A stretch of 64,000 nt of DNA from Streptomyces naganishii JCM 4654. GTDB taxonomy: Bacteria > Actinomycetota > Actinomycetes > Streptomycetales > Streptomycetaceae. A model generated the notes under the pieces. It worked only from the letters and a program-made list of their open reading frames with translations, was not told where the DNA came from and searched no databases. Shown in pieces: positions 36,721 through 45,103 of this stretch. How positions within the stretch are numbered: position 1 is the first letter of the stretch; each line of letters begins with the position of its first letter. Made by a program: the position numbers and the translations under genes. The stretch spans positions 39,992-103,991 of the forward strand of contig NZ_BMVF01000024.1 in the NCBI RefSeq assembly GCF_014650575.1. Reading direction: 5' to 3'.

Positions 36721-37395
36721 TCAGTGACCCGGCCAGCCGTCCAGGTGGCGGTGCATGGTCACGTCGGGCCGCGCGTCGCCCTTGGGAGCCTTCGCGACCG
36801 CGTCGTGCAGTACGTCGGTGACCTCGCCGGCCAGGGCGTCGACCCGTGACTTCAGGTCGGCGGCGGGCAGCGAGGACCGGCTCAGCTCGTCCAGCCGGCG
36901 GTGGATGTCGGCGAGCTGCCGCTGGGTGCCCCGGTCGAAGGTGAACGGGGTGGGCGTGGAGACCACGAACTGGTAGGCCCCGGCGAGGGTCTGACAGCCC
37001 GTGCACCTCTCGTTGGTGGCGTCGCTGAGGTTGACCGCGTTCAGGTGGGTGCGCGCGCCGGCGAACGTCACGATCTGGAAGGACAGCGCCACCGAACGGC
37101 AGTCGTCGTCGGCGGAGCAGCCGGCCGAGACGGCGTTGGCCTGGTTGCGTACGGCGGCGGCGTTCACCGTGCCGAACTGGCGCACCGTGAAGGAGTCGTC
37201 GGCCTGGGTGTGGTGGGCGCGGTCGGCGTGCGAGAACACGTGGTCCGAGGCGACCGCGGCGTGCGGCGCGGCGGTGGCGGCCTGGGCCGGCACGGCGGTG
37301 GCCACCCCGGCGACCCCGGCCGCGAACAGGCCGAGCCGTACGGCCCGTTGGGTGAAGGGACTGCCGGCTGAGCGTGGTTTTCGGTGACTGTTCAT
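36721..37395 (-). CDS. Secreted protein with two Cys pairs, function unknown
   Basis: The 224-residue protein has a signal peptide (LGLFAAGVAGVATAVPAQA, cleavage near residue 40). A domain follows with SAGCSADDDCRSVALSFQIV and NERCTGCQTLAGAYQFVV, probably two disulfides, and then a helical C-terminus with LADIHRRLDELSR. It is the last gene of the run twin peptides-M50 protease-secreted protein, 98 nt after the protease, so it may act with them. I do not recognise a family. GGAG precedes the ATG. Confidence 0.75.
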   Translation of the reverse strand: MNSHRKPRSAGSPFTQRAVRLGLFAAGVAGVATAVPAQAATAAPHAAVASDHVFSHADRAHHTQADDSFTVRQFGTVNAAAVRNQANAVSAGCSADDDCRSVALSFQIVTFAGARTHLNAVNLSDATNERCTGCQTLAGAYQFVVSTPTPFTFDRGTQRQLADIHRRLDELSRSSLPAADLKSRVDALAGEVTDVLHDAVAKAPKGDARPDVTMHRHLDGWPGH

Positions 37396-37493
37396 GGAAA
37401 TCTCCAGCGATAGATGTACGTAGACCGCCCCCGGGCGGGGCCGCCCCAGCGACCCCGCGCCGTGCTGGAGCCGGACTGCCCCCGCCCGGCCTC

Positions 37494-39416
37494 TCAGGGA
37501 GAGGCCGCCGCGCTCGGTGAGGTGCTGGGGGGCGGGGTGGGTGATGCGGATTCCGTGGGGACGGGCGACGCGGACTGTGTCGCGGGGGGTGTGGGTTCCT
37601 TCGCCGGCGCGGTGGCCGGCGAGGAGGGCTGCCCCGGCTCTCCCGCCGGGCCCTTGCTCGTGGGCGCCGGCTTCTGCGAGGCGCTGGGCAGGGCCGGCGC
37701 ACCCGACGACGCGCCCGGTGAGGGCGACGCGCTGCCGGACGCCTTGCCTGAGGGCCCGCTGCTCGGTCCCGCCGTGCCGACCGCCCCCGCCGTGCCCGAG
37801 GGTGAGGCGGAGGCCCCGTTCGCGGAATCGCCCGGGGACGGCCCGCCGGGTGTGGCGGCGTGCCGCGGCTGCGGCTCCTGCGTGGAGACCCCGGGCTGAA
37901 GGATCGGCGCGATCGGCGGCTTCTTGGGCAGCGGCTGGGGCGTCAGCCCCGACACCCACGCGTAGCTCAGCCCGGTGAGGCCGGCCAGCGCCAGCGCGCA
38001 CACCACCACCCGCAGCGCCGGCCGTCCCGCCGTGGCCCGCTTGGCGGCCCTGAAGAGCCGCCCGCTCAGCTTCACGGACAGATAGACGACACCCGCCATC
38101 GGGCACAGCAGCATGACGCAGCCGATGAGACCGACCAGGCCCTCGACGATCTGGCCGTCCACGAAGGCCGAGCCGGTGCCGACGACCTGCTCGGTCAGCG
38201 AGCGGGTCATCGTGGCGATGATGCGGGGCAGGTTCCACAGGGCGTAGCCGAGTTCGCCGACCAGCAGCGGCACCATGGTCAGCACCCAGGTGGCGACGAT
38301 GGTGCGCGCCGACTTCTTCAGCCCGGCGACCTCCGCGCGGGCGGCCCGGCCCTTGCGGCCCGGCACCAGCCCCAGCAGGATCGGTTTGATCTTGCCGTAG
38401 AGATCGGGCACCCCGGCCAGGTCGCCGAGGATGTAGTAGCCGTCCAGCCGGACGGCCGGCATCAGCTGCTCCAGGATCTCGAAGTGCCCGAGGTAGACCG
38501 CGGCCAGGAAGAACTGCGCCCCGGTGGCGAAGTACGCCCCGGCCATGGCCAGCATGAAGACGACGTTGAAGTACACCCCGCCCAGGTCGGTGCGCAGCCG
38601 GCCGCCGCGCCCGATCCGGTAGACGTCGGTGACGTCGGTGTACATCGAGGGCCAGATGAGGAAGAGCCCGCAGCCGATGCACCCGGGGTGGGCGCCGCCG
38701 TATCTGCAGGCGGAGGCGTGGCCGAACTCGTGGAAGACGAGCGAGGCCACGGTGAGGACGAAGACGATGAGGATGAGGACGGGCTGGTCGAGCACCTCCA
38801 GCACCGGCTCGATCGCCCCGAAGAAGCCGAACAGCCAGACGTCCATCACGACGGCCGAGGCCAGCACCAGCGCGACCACGGCCGGCCGGTGCAGCCAGGC
38901 GAACATCCGGGCGATCTTCGCGGTACGGCGCTCGTTGAAGATCACCCGGTGGCCCTTGAGGGCGAGCAGCAGGTCGGAGCGCGGGGCGTCGACCTCCTCG
39001 CTCTCCTGCCCGTCGGGGACCGTCACGCCGAGCGGTTCGAGTTTCTTCTCGACCAGGAAGCGGATGTTCTCGCCGCTGACCTCCCGCCCGAACCGCGCGC
39101 TGACGCGGTGGGCGATGATCTCGGTGTCGCGCTCTCCGTCGATCGACGACGCGACGAGATACAGCAGCCTCGACAGCTGCACGACCTGCCCGTCCCCCCG
39201 GCGGGCGATGTACTTGGGATCGGTGAACCCCGACCCCTGGTACTCGCCGTGCAGCCGCAGTCCCGCACTCAGTCGCGGGACCAGCGGCGCCGGCTGTGCC
39301 GTGACGATCGGCAGGGTGCCCGTCGCCACCTGCTCGTACGTCACCGGCCAGCCGCCCGGCCCGGGAACCGGGCCCGTGTCGTGCAGCGTCGGCGCCCCGT
39401 CTCCGAGCACCGTCAT
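37494..39416 (-). CDS. Membrane M50-family zinc metalloprotease with N-terminal RRE-like region
   Basis: The 640-residue protein is of the kind annotated as putative peptide zinc metalloprotease. Residues 58-132 (PKYIARRGDGQVVQLSRLLYLV, then FLVEKKLEPLGV) look like the PqqD/RRE peptide-binding fold. Multiple membrane helices carry the site-2-protease motif FHEFGHA (H229, E230, H233) and LDGYYILGD for the third ligand. A C-terminal 150-residue Pro/Ser/Ala-rich tail is probably outside the cell. It lies 185 bp downstream of two short peptide genes on the same strand, so processing or export of those peptides is inferred. Confidence 0.85.
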   Translation of the reverse strand: MTVLGDGAPTLHDTGPVPGPGGWPVTYEQVATGTLPIVTAQPAPLVPRLSAGLRLHGEYQGSGFTDPKYIARRGDGQVVQLSRLLYLVASSIDGERDTEIIAHRVSARFGREVSGENIRFLVEKKLEPLGVTVPDGQESEEVDAPRSDLLLALKGHRVIFNERRTAKIARMFAWLHRPAVVALVLASAVVMDVWLFGFFGAIEPVLEVLDQPVLILIVFVLTVASLVFHEFGHASACRYGGAHPGCIGCGLFLIWPSMYTDVTDVYRIGRGGRLRTDLGGVYFNVVFMLAMAGAYFATGAQFFLAAVYLGHFEILEQLMPAVRLDGYYILGDLAGVPDLYGKIKPILLGLVPGRKGRAARAEVAGLKKSARTIVATWVLTMVPLLVGELGYALWNLPRIIATMTRSLTEQVVGTGSAFVDGQIVEGLVGLIGCVMLLCPMAGVVYLSVKLSGRLFRAAKRATAGRPALRVVVCALALAGLTGLSYAWVSGLTPQPLPKKPPIAPILQPGVSTQEPQPRHAATPGGPSPGDSANGASASPSGTAGAVGTAGPSSGPSGKASGSASPSPGASSGAPALPSASQKPAPTSKGPAGEPGQPSSPATAPAKEPTPPATQSASPVPTESASPTPPPSTSPSAAASP

Positions 39417-39601
39417 ATGTGGTCTCCCCCCACGTCTCCCCCGTCCTCCCCGCTCTGCCCCGGCGAACCCGGGCCCCGGTCCGGCCGGTTGCCCGGGGTC
39501 CGGGTTCGCCTGTCGGGGGCGGACCGCGCCGTACCCCCCGCGCGGTCCGCCCCCGTGGCGTCGTCGTACCGTGGCGCCGCCTCGGGCGGGCGCCGCCGCC
39601 G

Positions 39602-39820
39602 CTACTGCGTGACGCTGATGCTCTGGACGGCCTGCGACTCGGCGGCCGAGGCGAAGGAGTGGTCGTTGAGCGCGGCGGACTGGTTGGACGCCGAGATGTT
39701 CGCGATGTGCTTGGTGACGTTGACCGTCTTGCCGAAGCTGAACTTCAGGCGGCCGAGGGCCTCGCGGCCCGGCAGCAGCTCGGCGGACTCGGTCTCCAGC
39801 TCGTTCATGTCCATGCTCAT
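39602..39820 (-). CDS. Short peptide B, candidate RiPP-like or secreted precursor
   Basis: The 72-residue peptide has an acidic start (MNELETESAELLPGREALG), a middle FGKTVNVTKHIANISASNQ and ends QSISVTQ. It lacks a classical signal peptide and has no cysteine. About 45 residues in the middle are identical to peptide A, and 107 bp (39672-39778) match 39962-40068 exactly, so the two arose by recent duplication or are kept alike by gene conversion. The ATG at 39820 has AAAGGA upstream. The M50 protease follows. Precursor status is inferred. Confidence 0.8.
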   Translation of the reverse strand: MSMDMNELETESAELLPGREALGRLKFSFGKTVNVTKHIANISASNQSAALNDHSFASAAESQAVQSISVTQ

Positions 39821-39891
39821 GATGGGTGTCCTTTCGGTGTCTTCGGTGTCTCGGGTGTGCGTTCGGCTGTGCGCTCGGGCGAGGGCGGGTG

Positions 39892-40107
39892 CTACTGGGT
39901 GACGGTGATGCTCTGGCCGGCGCCGGAGTCGGCCACGGAGAACGCCGAGTGGTCGTTCAGGGCGGCGGACTGGTTGGACGCCGAGATGTTCGCGATGTGC
40001 TTGGTGACGTTGACCGTCTTGCCGAAGCTGAACTTCAGGCGGCCGAGGGCCTCGCGGCCCGGCAGCAGTTCCGCGGACTCGGCCTCGAGCTCGTGGGCGT
40101 CCATCAT
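39892..40107 (-). CDS. Short peptide A, candidate RiPP-like or secreted precursor
   Basis: The 71-residue peptide begins MMDAHELEAESAELLPGREA, shares its middle with peptide B and ends QSITVTQ. The ends differ mainly in the last 17 residues (AFSVADSGAG against FASAAESQAV), the part one would expect to be a variable core. GAGGGGG lies 8 nt before the ATG at 40107. It is the first gene of the cassette, and its promoter region holds repeated GTCCAA/TTGGAC elements. The ELLPGREAL segment is a candidate recognition helix for the RRE-like region of the protease. Confidence 0.8.
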   Translation of the reverse strand: MMDAHELEAESAELLPGREALGRLKFSFGKTVNVTKHIANISASNQSAALNDHSAFSVADSGAGQSITVTQ

Positions 40108-40170
40108 GATCAATTCCCCCTCAGGGATAGGCAGTTCCGGTCGGACGCGGTCAGGTACCCCCCCGACTTC

Positions 40171-40209
40171 GTCCAACTTGGTCGGACGTGCTGTCCAACG
40201 AGATTGGAC
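40171..40209. promoter_or_regulatory. Repeated GTCCAA/TTGGAC elements between peptide A and the XRE gene
   Basis: GTCCAA, CGAGA, TTGGAC (40193-40209) is a perfect dyad. A second, weaker copy (GTCCAACTTGGTCGGAC) begins at 40171. They lie in the 240-bp divergent gap between the twin-peptide cassette and the XRE regulator, so they are candidate operators of that regulator. Confidence 0.5.
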
Positions 40210-40347
40210 ACTAGGGCCTCGGGAGCCTCCCGCGCAACCCCGATCGCCGATCCCCTCTCGGCCCGCGGCGGCGACGCCCGTAGAATCGGGCCCCACGTGG
40301 GGAACTCCCGCGGGTTCAGCCAGGCGGCGAGCAGGAAGTGACCACCA

Positions 40348-40740
40348 GTGGCCAACGCACTGCAGCAGTTGATCCGGGAGCGGCTCGACCGCAAGGGCTG
40401 GTCCTACGGCGACGTGGCGCGCCGCGGCGGCATCCCCCGCTCCACCGTCCACCACCTGGCCACGGCCGACCGTGTGGTCCGCATGCCCCAGCCGGCCACC
40501 CTCGAGGGACTGTCCAAGGGCCTGGAGCTCTCGTTGGACACCGTGCGCCGCGCCGCCGCCGAGGCCTGCGGCATCCACGTCTACGGCCCCGCCGCGGACG
40601 CCGGCGGCGAGGCGGCCCGCCCCGCCGACCCCGAGGTCGACCTGCTGATCGCCAGCGTCCAGAAGCTCTCGGCGGACGACCGCCGCCATGTCGCCGCCCT
40701 GGTCGAGTCGCTCCTGGACCGCTCCCCGAACGAGAAGTGA
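40348..40740 (+). CDS. XRE-family DNA-binding protein
   Basis: The 130-residue protein has a Cro/C1 helix-turn-helix at about residues 8-70 (IRERLDRKGWSYGDVARRGGIPRSTVHHLAT, then EGLSKGLELSLDTVRRAA). The C-terminal helix (DPEVDLLIASVQKLSADDRRHVAALVESL) is typical of short Streptomyces regulators. The GTG at 40348 is preceded by AGGAAG. It is divergent from the twin-peptide cassette and is the natural candidate to control it. Confidence 0.85.
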   Translation: MANALQQLIRERLDRKGWSYGDVARRGGIPRSTVHHLATADRVVRMPQPATLEGLSKGLELSLDTVRRAAAEACGIHVYGPAADAGGEAARPADPEVDLLIASVQKLSADDRRHVAALVESLLDRSPNEK

Positions 40741-40983
40741 CCCGGCGCGTACCGGCGTCCGTGGCAACACCCACCGAAGGGGGCACACCCACCGAAGGGG
40801 CGAGTGACCGGACAGATGACCGACCTGGCGACCGACGCGACCGTCCGGTGACGCCGGATGGCCGATCTCCCGCCAACTCGGGAAAAGAATCCGGACGACC
40901 CCAAAAGCCCTGAGATCCGCCGCTAGTCTCTCGTCTGCCCGAGGCGCGAGAGCCGCACGACCCCGGGCTCCCAGGGGGGACAT

Positions 40984-41244
40984 GTGTTGTTCGTGCATGG
41001 CGGTCCGACCACGGCCGTGGTTCGCAATCCCGCCGGAGACGCGGTGGTCCTGCTGTCCGGTGAGCTGCCCGAAGTGCTCACCGACCAGGCCCTCTTCGAG
41101 CTCCTGGACCTCGCCGCCGCCATCCTGGAGGCGGACGAGCTGGTCCTGTTCCACAAGTGCCTGCAGACCCTCCGCCGCAACGGCATGCGAGCCGGCCGCC
41201 GCATCGAGATCGACGGCGCGGTACTGACGGTCTACGAGGGCTGA
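40984..41244 (+). CDS. Small conserved-looking protein, function unknown
   Basis: The 86-residue protein reads AVVLLSGELPEVLTDQALFELLDLAAAILEADELVLFHKC and ends RIEIDGAVLTVYEG. It has no signal peptide or recognised motif. The GTG at 40984 follows GGGGGG. Upstream (40755-40800) the element CACCCACCGAAGGGG occurs twice in tandem. The gene ends at a strong terminator that marks the edge of the accessory island. Confidence 0.65.
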   Translation: MLFVHGGPTTAVVRNPAGDAVVLLSGELPEVLTDQALFELLDLAAAILEADELVLFHKCLQTLRRNGMRAGRRIEIDGAVLTVYEG

Positions 41245-41271
41245 CCGACCCACCCCGCTACCCACGGCGCG

Positions 41272-41310
41272 GTCGCCGCCTCCCTGGCATCCGGCCGGGG
41301 AGGCGGCGAC
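41272..41310 (+). terminator. Strong hairpin terminator at the island boundary
   Basis: A perfect 13-bp stem (GTCGCCGCCTCCC with GGGAGGCGGCGAC) and a 13-nt loop starts 27 nt after the stop at 41244. Degraded sequence begins directly after it. Confidence 0.88.
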
Positions 41311-41319
41311 TACCCGCCA

Positions 41320-41620
41320 CGCGATCCGCCTCGGCGAGGCGTGAGCGGGAGCCCCGAAGACGTCAGCCTGATCGTCTCCGTCATCACCGGGCCGGAGGGC
41401 GCGAACCCGGCGCGGGCCGCGCCCCTCGCCGCACGGCCCGACTCGCAGGAGCCCCGCACCGGCGATGTCGACCACGCCGGAATGGAAGTACACCGGGGTC
41501 GAGGCGGACCCGCGCGAGACCACCCCGGACCAGGCCGCGGCCTGCCCGAAATCCTCACCCGAACCGCGGCCGGGCTCGTCATCGCAGGTGGAGTGGCGCC
41601 CGGAACCGGACTTGAACCGG
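41320..41620 (+). pseudogene. Collapsed copy of XRE tail, HD-domain gene and tRNA-like 3' end
   Basis: The stretch begins with RHAIRLGEA and a stop, nearly the last nine residues of the XRE protein ending at 49062. It goes on with IVSVITGPEGANPARAAPL and DSQEPRTGDVDH, matching the HD protein at 49076-49666 (LIASIIAQLEGADPARAAFL, DSQETRTGDVNH). It then shifts frame into EADPRETTPDQAAACPKS (GEADPRDITADQVAGMPE). It ends with 39 bp (41582-41620) that match 49861-49899 with two differences, a tRNA-like 3' end. So 301 bp here mirror 862 bp at 49038-49899, with internal deletions. Confidence 0.8.
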
Positions 41621-41700
41621 AAGAGGGCGCCGCGTTGTCGCAAGTCAAACGCCTGACCTGCAAGGGGCGCACCGTCTGGCGCACCTCCGGGCGGCCCTGC

Positions 41701-41993
41701 TCAGGCTCCGTCGGCCAGCTCCTGGACGGCCTGGACGACGGCCACCACCGAGTCCTGGTCGGCCGGGAACTCAAACCGCTCACCGCGCAGCCGGTACACC
41801 TCGAACCGGGCGTGCAGCGCCTGTTCCAGGGTCAGGCCCGGGCCAGTCCACAGGATCACCCGAGGGGGGAAGGGGTTGCCGGTCTGGGCCTCGGCCAGGC
41901 GGTCCGCCAGGTTGCCCTGGGCTCGGCCTGATGCCCGGGTGGCGGACCAGCTTGGTGAACGCGACGTCGCCGCCCACCTCGAACCGCGGCAGC
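41701..41993 (-). pseudogene. Broken GIY-YIG/T5orf172-like gene fragment
   Basis: The frame ending at 41701 contains NLADRLAEAQTGNPFPPRVI, then LEQALHARFEVYRLRGERFEF, the LxxLQTGNP...LHxRFxxxRxxGEWF pattern of the second half of T5orf172/MUG113 GIY-YIG proteins. Upstream, another frame reads RFEVGGDVAFTKLVRHPGIR, so a frameshift separates two parts of one former gene. No start or GIY-YIG core remains. Confidence is good that it is a remnant, moderate for the family. Confidence 0.6.
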
Positions 41994-42121
41994 GCTTGCT
42001 CCGGGTCCGCGTCCCGTGTCCGGAGACGGCACGCAAAGGCCCGGACTCACCGCTGGGTTGCGGCAAGTCCGGGCAGGCTTTCCCTCGGCGCGGCGCCCAG
42101 GGCTGTGGTCTTGGCCTCGTG

Positions 42122-42418
42122 TCAGAACTCGATCACGTAGACCGTGACCCTCTTGGGTGTTGCATCTCCCCATGGAGCGGGGCCGGGGAGCACGACCTTT
42201 GGAATGGGGGGCGTTTCGACCTCCACTTCCCGCTGCTCGTCGGGCCCAGGCTCAGCAGCCTTTTCCCGGCGCGCGACCGAACGCTTACGCCTGTGCGAAC
42301 GGAAGAGGGTCTTCCAGATCTTCCATCCGCGTATCAACCTGGCCAACTCCACGAACACGATGACCGGGTGGATGAAGTGCAGTAATACGAACACCACTGC
42401 ACCGACTGCATCGCCCAT
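42122..42418 (-). CDS. Small single-span membrane protein, function unknown
   Basis: The 98-residue protein begins MGDAVGAVVFVLLHFIHPVI, one hydrophobic segment. A strongly basic stretch follows (FRSHRRKRSVARREK), then an acidic/Pro-rich end finishing VTVYVIEF. The ATG at 42418 has AAAGGG 5 nt upstream. It lies between two degraded genes in the island and could be intact cargo. No family recognised. Confidence 0.6.
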   Translation of the reverse strand: MGDAVGAVVFVLLHFIHPVIVFVELARLIRGWKIWKTLFRSHRRKRSVARREKAAEPGPDEQREVEVETPPIPKVVLPGPAPWGDATPKRVTVYVIEF

Positions 42419-43087
42419 GTTTGCCCTTTCAGCACCACGCACACCGCACCGCTTCTGCGATACGGATAAACCCGGGCTTCACGCGAAGGTGGATTGAAGC
42501 GCCCACCGTTGCGCTCGCCCTAAACGGAATCGCTTGTTCCGATTCCTTTGGGATGGCTCGACGGTTCGAGAGGCCTGTCGAGACATGCCGCGAGAAACCA
42601 CCATGATGTTGTGTGGCGTTGTGCCACCCGTGGGTCTCGCCTCGCCGACGTGTCCGCTGACGCGGGCTCCGGCGATTCGGGCTTTGGCGTGTTACAGAAA
42701 GTGCAGCATCCCTCCCTTTCTTCCGGCTGAAAGATTAGGCCCCCTTTCCTATTCGATCTTGCACGAATGAGGCTTGGTGCTCACCGGGACCATGGGCGAA
42801 CAGTCTCCCGCAGGTACACGGGAGGCGACGGATACCGCACATCCAGATTGCCACAGCCGAACAGCGATGCAAATCCGCGCAGTTACTGAGCCGTGTGAGG
42901 TCGGCAACACCGCCATGACGTACTGAACGGTAGTTAACTGCGTTGTGTAGCAACTCTACTGAAAGGCCGTCACTCGCTTGTTTAGGCGGCACAGTCACGA
43001 AAGTCGATGGACGCTTTGTGGAAGAGAAATTCCGTCAGCTACCGGCCGAGACGCAGCGCACCGGCCCAGGAAGTCGTTAGGCCTCGT
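42419..43087. other. Intergenic stretch of lowered GC without a supported gene
   Basis: About 670 bp with clearly lower GC than the rest of the window. Open frames here, such as 42735-42998 on the minus strand, lack a ribosome binding site and Streptomyces codon bias. It is probably decayed mobile DNA plus the promoter of the small membrane-protein gene. Confidence 0.5.
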
Positions 43088-43146
43088 ACCGCGGTGGCGC
43101 ACAAGCTTGGCGAACACGACGTCGCCGCTCGCCTCGAACCGCAGGG
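43088..43146 (-). pseudogene. Second copy of the RFE-GDV-F-KLVRH fragment
   Basis: On the minus strand this reads RFEASGDVVFAKLVRHRGTR, matching RFEVGGDVAFTKLVRHPGIR at about 41930-41990. It adjoins the truncated transposase, so a family of related genes was broken here more than once. Confidence 0.5.
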
Positions 43147-43189
43147 TCCTCGCGCGGCGAGGCCGGATCAGGTGCGGGCGGGTGCCGTC

Positions 43190-43850
43190 CAATCCCCGGC
43201 CGCAGCGATGCCAGCAGGGCCCGGGCCTGCGGGAGTTCGGTGTATTGCTGCGGCCCGAAGACCGCATCGATCAGGGCCCGGGTGCCGCACTCCACCAGCG
43301 CGGTCAGCCGCACCTGCGGATACCCGGCCGGACGGGTGGTGCGGGCCACGTGCCGGGAGAAACAGGCCACGTTCGCCGGGCTGTCCGGCACTTCCAGACA
43401 GGTGCCGTCCCAGGCCACCAGCCGCAGACCCCGCCAGAACACTCCCGGCGTCGCCGTCGTGCCGACCGGCCCACGCAGCCGGTCGAACAGCAACGCCAGC
43501 GGTTTGACTCCCAGCCGACGACGAGCCTGACGAAGTGCCGCCGCAGACGGGTCCGCCACCATCGTGCGGGGCCAGCCGGCCGTCAGCGCACTCCACACAC
43601 GCCGGTACCCACAGTCTCCGAACAGAGCCATGGCCAGCACGAAGTAGACCACCACCCGGGCCGGCAGTAATCGCACCCGCTTTTCACGTCGCCCTGCCGC
43701 ATCCAGGACCTCATCCACCAACACCGGCGGAATCCACCGTGTCAGCGCTCCTAAATGACCCGGCAGCCACACCCACGACCGGTCCCGAACCACCCCAGCA
43801 GTGGCACACTGAACAGACAACGGAGCCCCCACGAACCGTGACCTCGACAC
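43190..43850 (-). pseudogene. Truncated IS4-family transposase (N-terminal part)
   Basis: The reading frame starts MSRSRFVGAPLSVQCATAGV and carries the IS4 N-terminal domain (LVDEVLDAAGRREKRVRLLPARVVVYFVLAMALF). It continues into the first catalytic block (VAWDGTCLEVPDSPAN, with the first DDE Asp) and LIDAVFGPQQYTELPQARAL. It stops at SLRPGIG, where intact members continue with the second Asp block; about half the protein is missing. One element end may lie near 43900, where AACAGCCCTAACTTCCCG precedes the next gene; the other end is gone. It is not expected to be active. Confidence 0.85.
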
Positions 43851-43928
43851 TCACAGTCCGCGTCGGGCTCCGTTCCCACGTCAACCCTCTGGCCAGCCCA
43901 AACAGCCCTAACTTCCCGGTCTTGGGCT

Positions 43929-44801
43929 TTAGGCGTCCCTCTGGTTGACGAACCCGAGGGATGTCAGGCCCTCGGCCTGGCATAGGCGGTCGGAGGCGCC
44001 ATCCACCTCCGTCTGCAGGAGTTGGTAAGCGGCGCTGTGCTGGTGGCCCCAGTGCATCGCTGCCCGCCACAGGGCCCGGCCGTAGCCGTGGCCGCGGTAC
44101 TGCGGCAGCACAGCGAAGTATTGGGGCAGCAGGCGCGCGGATCCGGTGGCGTCGGCCATGGTCTCCATGGGGCCGATGGCGCCGGCCACACGGCCGTGGT
44201 GGAGGACAGTGAGGACCGGTCCCACGGTCCCGGCCTGCATCTGCTGGTACAGGAAGGTGAACCCGTCCGCGGCCATCCGCTCGGCGAACTCCGCGAACCC
44301 GGCCGACTCGTTGAGCTGCTTGTCCTGGTGGACCAGCACACCGGGAGCATCGCCCGGCCCGTGGGTGAAGTCCTTGAGCTGGACGCGAGTGCCCACACCC
44401 CGGGCGTACACCTCGGGCTGCTCGGGACCCAGGAACCACACCACCCTGGCCTTGCCGGCCCCGTGGACGGCGGCGAGCTTGCGGGCCAGGTTGGCGCCGG
44501 CGGTCAGGCTGTCCGGCTCCGCCCCGAACACGTGGACCTTGACGACGCCGGTGCCCCGCTCGGTGAGCGTGGGCACGAGGGTCTGGCATCGGTCGTGCTC
44601 GACGGCGTCGACCAGGACGCGCTCCGCCTTGACGGCGGACCAGCGGCGGTCTTTGTCGTACGGGAGGAAACGGCCGGTGCCTGCGATATCCACGACGGCC
44701 TCAAACAGGTCAGGTAGCGGGTCGCCCTGGAGGACAGGGCCCAGAGTTGGCACGTACGGCACGGGCATCACAGGCTCAACCCAGCCCCAGTGAAAGCGCA
44801 T
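43929..44801 (-). CDS. GNAT-family acetyltransferase-like protein
   Basis: The 290-residue protein has a GNAT domain in its second half. VLTVLHHGRVAGAIGPMETM is the central strand region and YFAVLPQYRGHGYGRALWRAA is the acetyl-CoA loop (Q/RxxGxG), followed by QTEVDGASDRLCQAEGL. The first half (about 110 residues) is a separate domain containing ERVLVDAVEHDRCQTLVPTL that I do not recognise. It follows the short Cys peptide and the radical SAM gene on the same strand, so acylation of the peptide is one possibility. It is separated from them by a terminator. Confidence 0.8.
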   Translation of the reverse strand: MRFHWGWVEPVMPVPYVPTLGPVLQGDPLPDLFEAVVDIAGTGRFLPYDKDRRWSAVKAERVLVDAVEHDRCQTLVPTLTERGTGVVKVHVFGAEPDSLTAGANLARKLAAVHGAGKARVVWFLGPEQPEVYARGVGTRVQLKDFTHGPGDAPGVLVHQDKQLNESAGFAEFAERMAADGFTFLYQQMQAGTVGPVLTVLHHGRVAGAIGPMETMADATGSARLLPQYFAVLPQYRGHGYGRALWRAAMHWGHQHSAAYQLLQTEVDGASDRLCQAEGLTSLGFVNQRDA

Positions 44802-44830
44802 GACCGCACGCTACCCAGGGAGCGCCCACG

Positions 44831-44868
44831 GCGCAGGCCCCGACCCGAGTTGCCGTCTGGGCCTGCGC
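44831..44868 (-). terminator. Hairpin between the Cys peptide and the GNAT gene
   Basis: A perfect 10-bp stem (GCGCAGGCCC with GGGCCTGCGC) and an 18-nt loop. It may reduce read-through from the peptide gene into the GNAT gene. Confidence 0.65.
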
Positions 44869-44900
44869 GTTCACGACCGGATCAGGGGCAGATCAGGCCG

Positions 44901-45101
44901 CTAGTGCGGGTTGTCGTCGCCCGCCGCACACGAGCACTTCGCGCTGTCCATCACGGTGTCCATGTCGCCGATACTGGTGATCTGGGTCACCGGCTCCACC
45001 GGCGCGAGCACCGGCCGCGTGAAGTACGGCGTGCCGTTCCCGGCCGGTCCGTCGCCCGGCAGCGGGCGCCGCGGCGAGATCTCGACTGCTACAGCGGTCA
45101 T
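44901..45101 (-). CDS. Short peptide with C-x-C motif, candidate radical SAM substrate
   Basis: The 66-residue peptide begins MTAVAVEISPRRPLPGDG and ends with the sequence DSAKCSCAAGDDNPH. The N-terminal 50 residues are Pro/Val-rich and could be a leader; the last 15, with two Cys, look like a core. It starts 2 nt after the stop of the radical SAM gene, an arrangement typical of RiPP precursors and their maturases. ATG at 45101 and GTG at 45107 are both possible starts. I cannot assign it to a named RiPP class. Confidence 0.7.
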   Translation of the reverse strand: MTAVAVEISPRRPLPGDGPAGNGTPYFTRPVLAPVEPVTQITSIGDMDTVMDSAKCSCAAGDDNPH

Positions 45102-45103
45102 CG

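Noticed and set aside
41341..41931. 196-codon plus-strand frame as a real gene
   Set aside because: Only its first part matches the HD protein, then the frame shifts; the rest is antisense to the GIY-YIG-like remnant.
42735..42998. Possible 87-residue minus-strand protein in the low-GC stretch
   Set aside because: No ribosome binding site, little third-position GC bias and no recognisable motif.
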